From the NCBI GenBank assembly GCA_902618795.1, contig CACNCF010000002.1, positions 62,001-126,000 of the forward strand: DNA of 64,000 nt, given 5' to 3'. Below the pieces are notes generated by a model. The model saw only the letters and a program-made list of their open reading frames with translations. It was not told the DNA's origin and made no database searches. Positions 1-9,749 of this stretch are shown here, piece by piece. Every line of letters starts with the position of its first letter. The first letter of the stretch is position 1. Source of the DNA: an uncultured Prochlorococcus sp. (lineage in GTDB: Bacteria; Cyanobacteriota; Cyanobacteriia; PCC-6307; Cyanobiaceae). Position numbers and translations under genes: made by a program.

Positions 1-264
1 TTACATACTGGAAAATATGCTGAACTATCGGGATCTGAACAATATAAAGAGCTCCAAAGGATTATAGAGTCTACACATTTAGCAAATGACCTTGGATTAG
101 TTGTTAATGCTGGTCATGGCCTGAACTACAATAATGTAAAAAAAATTGCATCAATTAACAATATGAACGAGTTGAACATAGGTCATAGTATTGTTGCAAG
201 GGCTTTAGCGATAGGATTAGAAAAGTCTGTACGTGAAATGAAGTCCCTTATCAAATCAAATTAA
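1..264 (+). CDS. pdxJ: Pyridoxine 5'-phosphate synthase, C-terminal part (truncated by window start)
   Basis: Frame 1 translation LHTGKYAELSG...NDLGLVVNAGHGLNYNNV...ELNIGHSIVARALAIGLEKSVREMK matches the PdxJ C-terminal pattern; stop TAA at 262-264. Confidence 0.9.
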   Translation, partial: LHTGKYAELSGSEQYKELQRIIESTHLANDLGLVVNAGHGLNYNNVKKIASINNMNELNIGHSIVARALAIGLEKSVREMKSLIKSN

Positions 265-272
265 ATTTCAAA

Positions 273-590
273 ATGACAACATACTTTTTCGTTGCGGCAA
301 GTGAAAAGTTTTTAACAGTTGAAGAACCACTTGATGAAATTTTGAAAGAGAGAATGAGGAACTATAAAGAAAATAATAAAGAAATAGATTTTTGGCTCTT
401 AAAAAATCCATCATTTTTACAAACGACCCAATTTGCTGATTTAAAAGCAAAAATTCCATCTACCCCAGCAGTTGTTTTATCTACTGATAAAAAATTTGTA
501 ACTTTCTTAAAGCTTCGTTTAGAGTTTGTTGCTGTGGGGGAATTCGAATGTCCTAATGCAGAAATAATAGATCCATTTAAAGTTGAGTAA
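273..590 (+). CDS. ycf54: Ycf54 family protein (Mg-protoporphyrin monomethylester cyclase accessory factor)
   Basis: MTTYFFVAASEKFLTVEEPLDEILKERMRNYKENNKEIDFWLLKNPSFL resembles Ycf54/DUF2488. Confidence 0.85.
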   Translation: MTTYFFVAASEKFLTVEEPLDEILKERMRNYKENNKEIDFWLLKNPSFLQTTQFADLKAKIPSTPAVVLSTDKKFVTFLKLRLEFVAVGEFECPNAEIIDPFKVE

Positions 591-607
591 CATAACAAAC
601 TAGTAAA

Positions 608-3600
608 TTGCTCAACATTTATAAGTCAAATAAAATTGAAGTAATTAGTGAGCTGTTAGCAAAGGAATTAAAAATATGTCCTCCGCCTATAAATGAGAAA
701 TTAGAAATAGTAGTCCCCAATTACTTTTTGGGGAATTGGTTACGTGAACAAATAACTATAAAAAACAAAATAAGTGCTCTTTATGAATTAAAGACAATAT
801 CAACTTATACAGAATCTTTATTGACAAATTTTTTCCCTGCAATTGATATGAGCGCATGGAATTTTGAGTCAATTAAATGGGGTATTATTGATTCCTTGGA
901 AGAATTAAATAGCTTTAAAGAATCATTTCCGCTTAGAAATTGGATTAATAAATATTTGGATAATAAAAAGACAATTGATGGAGACATATATAATCTCACA
1001 AAAAAGATCACGAATAATTTTATTGATTATCTGATTTTTAGACCTGAAATGATTGCTCAATGGAATAGATATGAAATTAATTCATCTAATCTATTTAAGA
1101 ATTTAAACTCAGATCAATTTTGGCAACCTATTTTATATAAATTATTAGAGGGAAAGATATCTGAGAAGCCATCATGCTTATACATGATTGAAGTAATAAA
1201 GAATTTAAGAAAAATTAAAAAAGTTCAATTTCAAGTACCAAATCAAATTTATATTTTTTCAGATAATAACTTATCTAAACTACATATTAATTTTTATTCA
1301 GAACTTTCAAAATTTATTAAGGTAAATTTGTATTTATTATCTCCTGGAGAAGATTTATGGAATAGAATAAATTGTCTTGAAGGAGAGTTGGAATTTGATA
1401 ATAATGAAAGTAAATTGAATTTAAATAATACAAATATAGAGAAAATATTTGTTAAATTTGGAGCAAACTTTCAGAAATTAATTGATGAAAATATTTTTAA
1501 AGAAGGTATAAATTTAAAAAATAATCTTATTTATCTCGATCCAACAACTAATTTTCATAATAAGAAAGATATTCCTCTTCTTAATCAAATACAAAAAAGA
1601 CTAATTGATAATAATAGCGTTGATTTTATAGTAAGTGAAAGGGATGATTCAATATTACTTTGTGAGCATTTTAATCAGAATAGTCAATTTGAATATTTAA
1701 GAAATAAAATTATAGAAATAATAAATTCTTGCGAGAATATTAAATATAGTGATATTGCTGTTTTATCTCCAAAATCCAATTTAATTAAACCTTATCTAAG
1801 GTACATCTTTAATAATGAGTTAATTAATGGTGAAAAGATACCTTATTTTTTTATTGATGAGGATAATCATGACTCTTCAGGCATTTATGAATTTCTAATT
1901 GACATCACTGAAATAGCAAGTGAAAAATTTACACTTGAAAAAATAGATTATATTCTTTCAAAAAAAGTTACTCAGAACATTTTTGATTTTAATCTTACTG
2001 AGAAGGATGAAATTATTTTCCTACTTACCCAAGCTGGGTTTCATTGGGGATTAGATGACAAAGAAAGATTAGGTGAAGAGAAAAATACTCTAGATTGGTG
2101 CATAAATAGAATTACTTTAGGCTTAATCTATGATAAAGAAGTAAATTTAAGTACTTTTAATTTAAAACCATTTAGCTATAAAAATATAAGTTTGAATTTG
2201 AATAAATGGGTTAAAATATTAATTCATATAAAAAAATATATTAATTTGATAAGGGGATCTTTTTCTTACTCGAATTGGGTTAAAAAGATAAAGTTTATAT
2301 TAAAAAGTATTGCTGATTCCAATGCAAATTTCAATTTAGAAATAAGTGAAATAAATAGAAACCTTGATAATCTCGCAATACCTTTAATACCTGATGATCT
2401 TATCTTGTTAAAAGTTTTTAGAGAAATATTAATTTCTTGCATAAATAAAGTTAAATATCAAAGTAAATCACGAGGCAACAAGATCCTAGTAAGTGATATT
2501 GAGAATTCAAGGCATATTCCACATAAGGTTATCTTCCTAATAGACATGAATAGTGTTAATTATCCAAAATTACCAAAGAGTGAAAACATTAATTTATTAA
2601 AAAACAAATATCATTTGGGTGATCCATCTGTTTTTGAAAGGGAGAAATATGCATTTCTGGAGTTATTAATTGCCTGCAGAGATAAATTTATAGTTACTTG
2701 GGTAAAAAATGATAAAGACAATAAAAAATTAGATGTTTCTTTTCCTATAAAAGAGTTAATTTCTTTTTTTGATAGTTTCTTAAACCAAAGCCAAAGAGAA
2801 CTAATAATTAAAGACTCTAATTTAAATAAAAATAAAATGATTGATCTTGATAAATCTAAGATTGTTAAAAGTAATTATTCTTTAATAGAAGATATAAATT
2901 GGAATGAAAAAAAATTTGATATTAAAAATTACAAATTATCAGAATTGATTTACTGGTTCAAGACTCCACAAAAATATTGGCTTAATAAAAATAATATTTC
3001 TCCCAAGGAATTATTTATTCATCATCCAGACGAGGAGAATGTAAGCAATCTGCAAAAGTCGCAACTAATTACAAAAATAATCCAGCAAGTAGAGATTGAT
3101 AATCATAATATTATTGATGATTTAAATGAATTAAATATTAATGATCAATTGGCTGAAAATGGTATTATTATGCCCAAAAATAGTATTTTTACAAAAGAAA
3201 AAGAAATCAAAGACTTATTAAGCAGTCTATCTGCAAGTTTGAGTCAACATAATAAGATTAATAAAATCTATGTTAAGTTAAATGCGAATAAAGAAGAATA
3301 TTTAATCGCTGATGACACCGTAATTGAATTAATTAATGCGAAGTTAAGTTTAAGTCGTTTGAATGAGGCTTGGATAAAATTACTCTTTATTTCTTCTTTA
3401 AAGAGAAATATAAAAAGGACTAAAGTAATTTTTAGAACAGAAAATAATTATAAATCGCAAATTATTCAATCACCCGGAAAAACTGAATCAAATCTAATTT
3501 TGGAGGAGTACATAAATATATTTAAAAATTGTTCTGAAAAATGTTTACCTCTTCCTCCAGAAAGTGCTTATAAATATGTAGAAGCAAAAATAAAATCAAA

Positions 3601-3790
3601 AAATGAAAAAAAAGCTTTTAAAGATAAGTGGATTGGTAATAAAAATTTTTCTAAAGGAGAAAGAGATAATATCGAAATGAAAATGTGTTTTGGTAATGAA
3701 AAAGAACCAGATTTCTTTCTTGGAAATAATAATTTTGATCAATTATCATACAGATTATATAGTCCTCTAATTAAAGCATTAAAAAAATAA
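608..3790 (+). CDS. recC: Exodeoxyribonuclease V gamma subunit RecC
   Basis: 1060 aa, RecC-like N-terminus (VPNYFLGNWLREQI) and position next to recB/recD; TTG start. Confidence 0.85.
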   Translation: MLNIYKSNKIEVISELLAKELKICPPPINEKLEIVVPNYFLGNWLREQITIKNKISALYELKTISTYTESLLTNFFPAIDMSAWNFESIKWGIIDSLEELNSFKESFPLRNWINKYLDNKKTIDGDIYNLTKKITNNFIDYLIFRPEMIAQWNRYEINSSNLFKNLNSDQFWQPILYKLLEGKISEKPSCLYMIEVIKNLRKIKKVQFQVPNQIYIFSDNNLSKLHINFYSELSKFIKVNLYLLSPGEDLWNRINCLEGELEFDNNESKLNLNNTNIEKIFVKFGANFQKLIDENIFKEGINLKNNLIYLDPTTNFHNKKDIPLLNQIQKRLIDNNSVDFIVSERDDSILLCEHFNQNSQFEYLRNKIIEIINSCENIKYSDIAVLSPKSNLIKPYLRYIFNNELINGEKIPYFFIDEDNHDSSGIYEFLIDITEIASEKFTLEKIDYILSKKVTQNIFDFNLTEKDEIIFLLTQAGFHWGLDDKERLGEEKNTLDWCINRITLGLIYDKEVNLSTFNLKPFSYKNISLNLNKWVKILIHIKKYINLIRGSFSYSNWVKKIKFILKSIADSNANFNLEISEINRNLDNLAIPLIPDDLILLKVFREILISCINKVKYQSKSRGNKILVSDIENSRHIPHKVIFLIDMNSVNYPKLPKSENINLLKNKYHLGDPSVFEREKYAFLELLIACRDKFIVTWVKNDKDNKKLDVSFPIKELISFFDSFLNQSQRELIIKDSNLNKNKMIDLDKSKIVKSNYSLIEDINWNEKKFDIKNYKLSELIYWFKTPQKYWLNKNNISPKELFIHHPDEENVSNLQKSQLITKIIQQVEIDNHNIIDDLNELNINDQLAENGIIMPKNSIFTKEKEIKDLLSSLSASLSQHNKINKIYVKLNANKEEYLIADDTVIELINAKLSLSRLNEAWIKLLFISSLKRNIKRTKVIFRTENNYKSQIIQSPGKTESNLILEEYINIFKNCSEKCLPLPPESAYKYVEAKIKSKNEKKAFKDKWIGNKNFSKGERDNIEMKMCFGNEKEPDFFLGNNNFDQLSYRLYSPLIKALKK

Positions 3791-3793
3791 AAA

Positions 3794-4267
3794 ATGTCTA
3801 AATTTCAGTTAAAAAATTTTTTTAAAGACCCTTATGATCTAATGCTTGTTTTTTTACAGTTCTTTATTATTAGTCTTCATTTTTTTCAATGGGAAATTAT
3901 TCCACAAAAACAAATAATTCAAGCAAGTCCTTTTTCTTATATCCTTGGTGTTTTAATTATCATAATCGCTTTCATAATAATTTTATTTTCAATTAAAGAC
4001 TTAGGTAGAAATTTATCCCCTTTCCCAAGACCTATAAACAATAGCAATCTAGTTACTTCAGGTATTTATCGATTTACGCGGCATCCTATGTACTATTCTT
4101 TAATATTTATTTCTATTGGAGTTTTTATAATAAAATTATCTATTTATTATATATTTTTGACAATAAGTTTAACTTTAATAATTAAATTTAAGATTGCCTT
4201 GGAAGAGAAATATTTAATGAATAAATTTAAGAATTACTTACTTTATAAAAATGAGGTCAAAGTTTAA
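3794..4267 (+). CDS. Membrane methyltransferase of the isoprenylcysteine carboxyl / phospholipid methyltransferase family
   Basis: Several hydrophobic helices and the motif LVTSGIYRFTRHPMYYSLIF...EEKYL typical of ICMT/PEMT-like proteins. Confidence 0.75.
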   Translation: MSKFQLKNFFKDPYDLMLVFLQFFIISLHFFQWEIIPQKQIIQASPFSYILGVLIIIIAFIIILFSIKDLGRNLSPFPRPINNSNLVTSGIYRFTRHPMYYSLIFISIGVFIIKLSIYYIFLTISLTLIIKFKIALEEKYLMNKFKNYLLYKNEVKV

Positions 4268-4279
4268 TTTAATCAAGAA

Positions 4280-7200
4280 ATGGATATTAATCAAATTAAA
4301 TTAGATAATAAGTTTCAATTAGTAGAAGCAAGTGCAGGAACTGGTAAAAGTTTTACTTTGGCTCACATAGTTTTAAGAAATGTTTTGGAGAAAAAAGTTA
4401 AACCAGATGAGATACTCTTGCTAAGTTTTACAAAAAATACTTGTTCTGAATTAAGAGATAAAATACTCTCGAGATTTTATAATTTAAAATTATATTTGCA
4501 AAGTCATAATGAAAGTAAGATAGATAATACTCTTAAGGATTGGTATCTAAATTTTAAGGATAAAGATAAATCTAAGGAAAAAATAATTTACGAAATTGAT
4601 AATTTTATAAATCAATTCTATAAGTTAAAAGTAACTACGTTCCATGCTTTTTGTAATAATATTATTGATGAATATAGTATTGAAATAGGTTTAACTCAAG
4701 ATCCATATATAGAGAATAATATTGATAATTTGTATAAAGATGTAATAGATAATTTGTGGATTGATGATTTTCTTAATCTTAATCAAGAGCTTATTTCAGC
4801 AGTCAACAAAAAAAAAATAAGTTCTAGATTTGGAAGTAGTATCAATAAGTCATTTTTTGTAGAAATATTAAAAAATATTGATCAAGAAAATATCTGTAAA
4901 TTTCAAATAAATAATAAATATAAGATTATTGATTTAAATAATTATTTTAATGAATTTTTTTATTTAAATTGGAACGATTTTTGTTTTGAATGGAATAAAA
5001 AAGGTAAGGAATTATTTTTACAACTCATTGAGTTAGGAAAATTAATTAAGGAGAGTGGTGGAAAAAGTCAAATATATGCTGCAAAACCAAGAAATAACAA
5101 GTTTGATCAAATAAATTGTTGGATTGAAGAGATTAACAAAAGTCTTAATTCTAAAAATGTTATTGATTTTATATATGATATTTCTAAGGATGATCTTTTA
5201 TCTAAATATTTTTATATTGAAAATATTTCTAAAGAAATTAAAAAATATAATCTAAGATTAGATTTTACTAAATTTAATTTATTACAAGATAAAATTTATA
5301 AAATAAAAGAAGGTTTCTTTACTGAATTTGTACGAATATTTACCCAATTAGCTTATATAAAATTAATTGAATTAAAGAAAAGTTTGTCTATTTTTAACTT
5401 CAATGATCTTATAAAGACTGTAGAAAATACATTTCTAGATTCGGAAATTAGTAATAGTAGTACTCTATCTAAAATTCAAAAAAGATTTAAATGTGTTTTA
5501 GTGGATGAGTTCCAAGATACAGATATTATCCAGTGGAATTTAATAAAAAAGTTCTTTTATACAAAAAATCATTTTTTACTTTGCGTAGGTGATCCAAAAC
5601 AAGCGATTTACAAATTTAGAGGTGGAGATATTGAAACTTACTTAGATGCAAGATCTAATGCAAACGAAGTTTTTAGTCTTACAGATAACTATAGATCCTC
5701 AAAAAAGTTAATTGATGTTCTTAATAAACTTTATAAGAATGGACTTGAAAAATCAAAAATAAACTATAGTAGATTAACCTCAAGAATTAATGAAAATATT
5801 AATCCGGAATTTAAATTTAAGGATGTATTTGAAATTGTAGAATTTTCAAAAAAAGAGACTGATATAGAAGATCTTGTAACTCATTACATAGTTAACTTTA
5901 TTTTAAATAATAAAGAAATTGATATTAATAAAATTGCGATTCTCACATTAAATAATTCGCAATGCTTAGATTTTAAAAAAAAATTAAATCAGTTTAACCT
6001 CCCATGCAAAATTCAAAACAAACAAAATATTTTTGATACAGAAGCAAGTTCTCTACTATTTTTATTCATTGAATGTTTATTAAATCCGAGGTCTTTAAAA
6101 AATATAAATTTGCTTGCTACTTCAAAGTTTATAGAAATAAAATTAGAAGATTTACTTGATCATGGAATTAGTAATAATTTAGAAATTTTAATGAATAAAT
6201 GCATTACTTGGTCCCAAGAACTAAGAGAAAAAGGGTTTTTAAACATTGTTAATGAACTACTTATAAATTACAAGTCATCCTCGATTATTCAAGATTTGGA
6301 TTTAAATTCAAATTTATTTCAACTTTCAGAAATTTTTGAAATAGAATTAATAAATAATGATTTTGATCTCAATATAGTCTTCAACTGGTATAAAAATCAG
6401 TTAGATCATATTTTAAGAATTTCTACTGGAGAAGATTTTTTTACGAAAGATTATAATCTTCAAAATGGAATAAATCTATCTACCATTCATAGTAGTAAGG
6501 GTCTTGAATTTGAAATAGTCCTATGTCCATATCTCTCAATTATTTCAAATAAGTCAAATAAAATTAAAGGACCTCTTTGGAAATCAAGTATTGATAGAAA
6601 TATATACGTTAATATTTCTAATAATTACGCGAAGGTTGAAAAATATAAATTAATAGAAGAAGAAGATTTATTTAAAGAGAGTGAGAGGTTAATTTATGTA
6701 GCACTTACAAGGAGCAAATATAAACTTATTGTTTTTAATGATTTAGGCGATACAAATAATATTTTAAATAATGATTTACTTAATAATTTGGAAAATATTA
6801 ATATTTATAAGTCTACTTTTGAAGTCAGAATAGAAAAAGAGAAAATAAAAAAAATTTTTTCTAAGTTCCAAACCAACCGATTGAATAATAATCTTTGGAA
6901 AATCGATAACGTTAATAAAAAAATATCTAATGTATTTAATTCTGATCAATTTATTTCTTATTCAAGTTATTCTTCTTGGATACGTAAAGATAAAAATCTT
7001 GATGCAGTCATTAATCAATATAAGGATTATGAAGATAATATATCAATTATCAAAGATTCTAATTTTAAGAATTCAAAGACTTATCCTAATTATTTTTCTT
7101 ATCCAAATCCCTTAAGTCAATTTCCAAGAGGAACTATTGCTGGGACTTGCCTGCACAAAATAATAGAAAGATTTGAATTTAGAAACGATAATAATCAAGA

Positions 7201-7906
7201 ATTAATTGATTTAATTATTGAGGAATTGAACTTTCATCAAATCGATGCTTCTTTAGCTTTTAAAGTAAAAGATGCGATTTTAAGAATCATAAATATATCT
7301 TTAGGCAGAGAATTACAAAATAAGAAACTAGTTGATATTCCAAATGAATACTTAATTAAGGAACTTAAATATGATTTAACCCTATCTTATGAAGGTAGAA
7401 ATATTAATTCTAACGATATATCAAATTGCTTTTTTTTAGATCAGGAATATGAATTTGGTGAAGAATATGCAAATAAAATAAATGATCTTCAAATTATGAA
7501 TAAAGGCTTTCATTCAGGATGTATTGATTGTGTTTTCCCTGTAGGAAATAAATTAGAAGATAGTAAATGGTGGGTAATTGATTGGAAAAGTAATTTGATT
7601 TCTGGTAGTAATAATAGTGATTGTTTACCAAGAAACTATAACTATGAAAACATGAGAAATGAAATGATTAAACATCATTATCCATTGCAATCACATCTTT
7701 ATTTATTAGCATTGCATAGATTATTAAAGTGGCGACTTAAAAATTATCAACCACATAAACATCTAGGAGGATATATTTATTTGTTTTTAAAGGGATTGCC
7801 AGATTTTGAATTATTTGAAAAATCAAAGTCTGAAGATATATCTCCAGGTATTTTTATTGGTAAAGCACCTTTAAAAAGAATTAATTATTTAGATAACCTT
7901 TTTTAG
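4280..7906 (+). CDS. recB: Exodeoxyribonuclease V beta subunit RecB
   Basis: UvrD-like Walker A EASAGTGKSFTL, Walker B LVDEFQDTD, STIHSSKGLEF, and C-terminal nuclease motif GCIDCVF...WWVIDWKSN. Confidence 0.93.
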   Translation: MDINQIKLDNKFQLVEASAGTGKSFTLAHIVLRNVLEKKVKPDEILLLSFTKNTCSELRDKILSRFYNLKLYLQSHNESKIDNTLKDWYLNFKDKDKSKEKIIYEIDNFINQFYKLKVTTFHAFCNNIIDEYSIEIGLTQDPYIENNIDNLYKDVIDNLWIDDFLNLNQELISAVNKKKISSRFGSSINKSFFVEILKNIDQENICKFQINNKYKIIDLNNYFNEFFYLNWNDFCFEWNKKGKELFLQLIELGKLIKESGGKSQIYAAKPRNNKFDQINCWIEEINKSLNSKNVIDFIYDISKDDLLSKYFYIENISKEIKKYNLRLDFTKFNLLQDKIYKIKEGFFTEFVRIFTQLAYIKLIELKKSLSIFNFNDLIKTVENTFLDSEISNSSTLSKIQKRFKCVLVDEFQDTDIIQWNLIKKFFYTKNHFLLCVGDPKQAIYKFRGGDIETYLDARSNANEVFSLTDNYRSSKKLIDVLNKLYKNGLEKSKINYSRLTSRINENINPEFKFKDVFEIVEFSKKETDIEDLVTHYIVNFILNNKEIDINKIAILTLNNSQCLDFKKKLNQFNLPCKIQNKQNIFDTEASSLLFLFIECLLNPRSLKNINLLATSKFIEIKLEDLLDHGISNNLEILMNKCITWSQELREKGFLNIVNELLINYKSSSIIQDLDLNSNLFQLSEIFEIELINNDFDLNIVFNWYKNQLDHILRISTGEDFFTKDYNLQNGINLSTIHSSKGLEFEIVLCPYLSIISNKSNKIKGPLWKSSIDRNIYVNISNNYAKVEKYKLIEEEDLFKESERLIYVALTRSKYKLIVFNDLGDTNNILNNDLLNNLENINIYKSTFEVRIEKEKIKKIFSKFQTNRLNNNLWKIDNVNKKISNVFNSDQFISYSSYSSWIRKDKNLDAVINQYKDYEDNISIIKDSNFKNSKTYPNYFSYPNPLSQFPRGTIAGTCLHKIIERFEFRNDNNQELIDLIIEELNFHQIDASLAFKVKDAILRIINISLGRELQNKKLVDIPNEYLIKELKYDLTLSYEGRNINSNDISNCFFLDQEYEFGEEYANKINDLQIMNKGFHSGCIDCVFPVGNKLEDSKWWVIDWKSNLISGSNNSDCLPRNYNYENMRNEMIKHHYPLQSHLYLLALHRLLKWRLKNYQPHKHLGGYIYLFLKGLPDFELFEKSKSEDISPGIFIGKAPLKRINYLDNLF

Positions 7907-7907
7907 A

Positions 7908-9611
7908 ATGATTAAAACTACTACAGATATTGAAAAGTTCCAATACGATCATATATTTAATTTAATCTTAGGTATTTTCAAATTTAGTGAAAAAAAATAT
8001 GGAAATTTCGTAAAAGATGTAATAAGAATTTTATTAGAGTTTGAAAAAAATGGTGAAACTATTATTGATGTTGATAATAGTTTAATAAGCTTTGAATTAT
8101 TAGAAGATGGCTGGCCCAATAAACATATAGATGTCCTAGAAAATATAGGTTTGATTGGTTCCCTTCATTCTCCTTTCATATTAGTAAATAGAAAATTATC
8201 CTTATCAAAGTGGTCAAAAAAGATAGAAAGAGTTATTAATTCATTTCTAAAAAAAATAGATACCGATAATTTAATGAACTCAATAATTTATAAAGATGAT
8301 AATAAAATTGACCAAATTAAAAATATATTTAAATATTCAAACTTAGTTTTCCTTCAAGGAGGACCAGGTACGGGTAAAACCACTTTAATAATAAAGTTAA
8401 TACTAGAACTACTTCAAATTGATAACTTTTTAAATATTGGGTTGTCTGCTCCAACTGGTAAAGCTACAGCTCGTTTAAAAGAAGCTCTTAATGATAAAAA
8501 AAATATTTCCTTTAGCAAATTTCTAGACCAAATAGAATTTCAAACTTTACATAGATGGATTTTAAATTCTCAAAATAAATCTCTTAAGTTGAAATTTAAA
8601 CTAAAAGAGCTTGATATTTTCATAATTGATGAAATGTCAATGGTTAATATTGATTTGATTGAATCAGTTTTAAATTTACTAGCAAAGGACTGTAAAATTA
8701 TTTTAGTTGGAGATAAAAATCAATTGTCTCCAGTAAATAACTGTTCTATATGGAATTATTTGTTTGAATATTCCGATAATAGTTCTATTAAATCTTGTGT
8801 AGTAAATTTAGAAAAAACTTATAGAAATATTGGAGATATAGCATTAATTAGTAGTTTAATTTTTAATAATGATTTTTCTTTACTTAATAAAAAGATAAAA
8901 GAATTAGAAAAAGATAATAATTCAAAAGAAATTACTATTTCAAAGAGTAGAGAAAAAGATATTCCAAAAGATCTATTATTTTCGATTACAAGTCATCTAA
9001 AACAGTTAAATATTTCAACTTCAAATTTAAGTAAAAAAAAATATATATTTGATGAGAGTATTGATAATTTATTGCTTAATGAAAAAGATTTAGTAGATAA
9101 GATATTTCTGGATTTGCAAAGTTACTTGATTTTATGCGAAAAAAATTCCGGAATATGGAGTGTTGAATATTTGAATGAAATTGTTTTTGGTCAAAAAAAA
9201 CCCTATGACCTTAAAACTCTTAAAGAGGGTGTTCCGATCATGTGTACAAAAAATAATAATGAACTTGGATTGTCAAATGGTGATATCGGAGTACTTATAG
9301 GTTTAAAAAATAAAAGAAAATATCTTTTTAGAAAATTTAATGATAATAACGAAGAAATTGTCGCATTAATTGATCCATCTAATTTAGAAAATGTTGTACC
9401 AGCAATAGCCATTACTATTCATAAATCTCAAGGAAGTGAATCTGAAAAAGTAAACATTTTGTGGTCCAAAAATTATAGAAGAAATCAATATGCTTTAAAA
9501 GAAAAAAAAGATAATCAAAATATCTTTTGCGGAGATAATTTTGAAAGAAGGTTATTTTATACTGCTGTTACAAGAGCGAAAAAATCATTAAATATATATT
9601 ATTTAAATTAA
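7908..9611 (+). CDS. recD: Exodeoxyribonuclease V alpha subunit RecD
   Basis: GGPGTGKTT, IIDEMSMVN, GDKNQLSPV, AITIHKSQGSE, YTAVTRAKK helicase motifs; directly follows recB. Confidence 0.92.
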   Translation: MIKTTTDIEKFQYDHIFNLILGIFKFSEKKYGNFVKDVIRILLEFEKNGETIIDVDNSLISFELLEDGWPNKHIDVLENIGLIGSLHSPFILVNRKLSLSKWSKKIERVINSFLKKIDTDNLMNSIIYKDDNKIDQIKNIFKYSNLVFLQGGPGTGKTTLIIKLILELLQIDNFLNIGLSAPTGKATARLKEALNDKKNISFSKFLDQIEFQTLHRWILNSQNKSLKLKFKLKELDIFIIDEMSMVNIDLIESVLNLLAKDCKIILVGDKNQLSPVNNCSIWNYLFEYSDNSSIKSCVVNLEKTYRNIGDIALISSLIFNNDFSLLNKKIKELEKDNNSKEITISKSREKDIPKDLLFSITSHLKQLNISTSNLSKKKYIFDESIDNLLLNEKDLVDKIFLDLQSYLILCEKNSGIWSVEYLNEIVFGQKKPYDLKTLKEGVPIMCTKNNNELGLSNGDIGVLIGLKNKRKYLFRKFNDNNEEIVALIDPSNLENVVPAIAITIHKSQGSESEKVNILWSKNYRRNQYALKEKKDNQNIFCGDNFERRLFYTAVTRAKKSLNIYYLN

Positions 9612-9652
9612 ATTTTTTTTTTGAGAAATTAGTAATATCTTAACCCCAAGAT

Positions 9653-9745
9653 GTTAGATTAATACTTCGGCTCTGTAAGGCTAATCAACAATTTAAGTCA
9701 ATTAAGATATTTGTTGAATGCCTAATCAGAAGATTATTAGGCATT
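9653..9745 (+). promoter_or_regulatory. Candidate structured 5' leader of the DEAD-box helicase gene
   Basis: 10-bp perfect stem AATGCCTAAT (9717-9726)/ATTAGGCATT (9736-9745) ending 4 nt before ATG 9750; upstream CAACAA (9686-9691)/TTGTTG (9711-9716) and GTTaGATTA/TAATCAAC pairings. Confidence 0.5.
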
Positions 9746-9749
9746 TAAA

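Noticed and set aside
268-598. Minus-strand ORFs 268-459 and 362-598
   Set aside because: Antisense to ycf54, no coding-like similarity.
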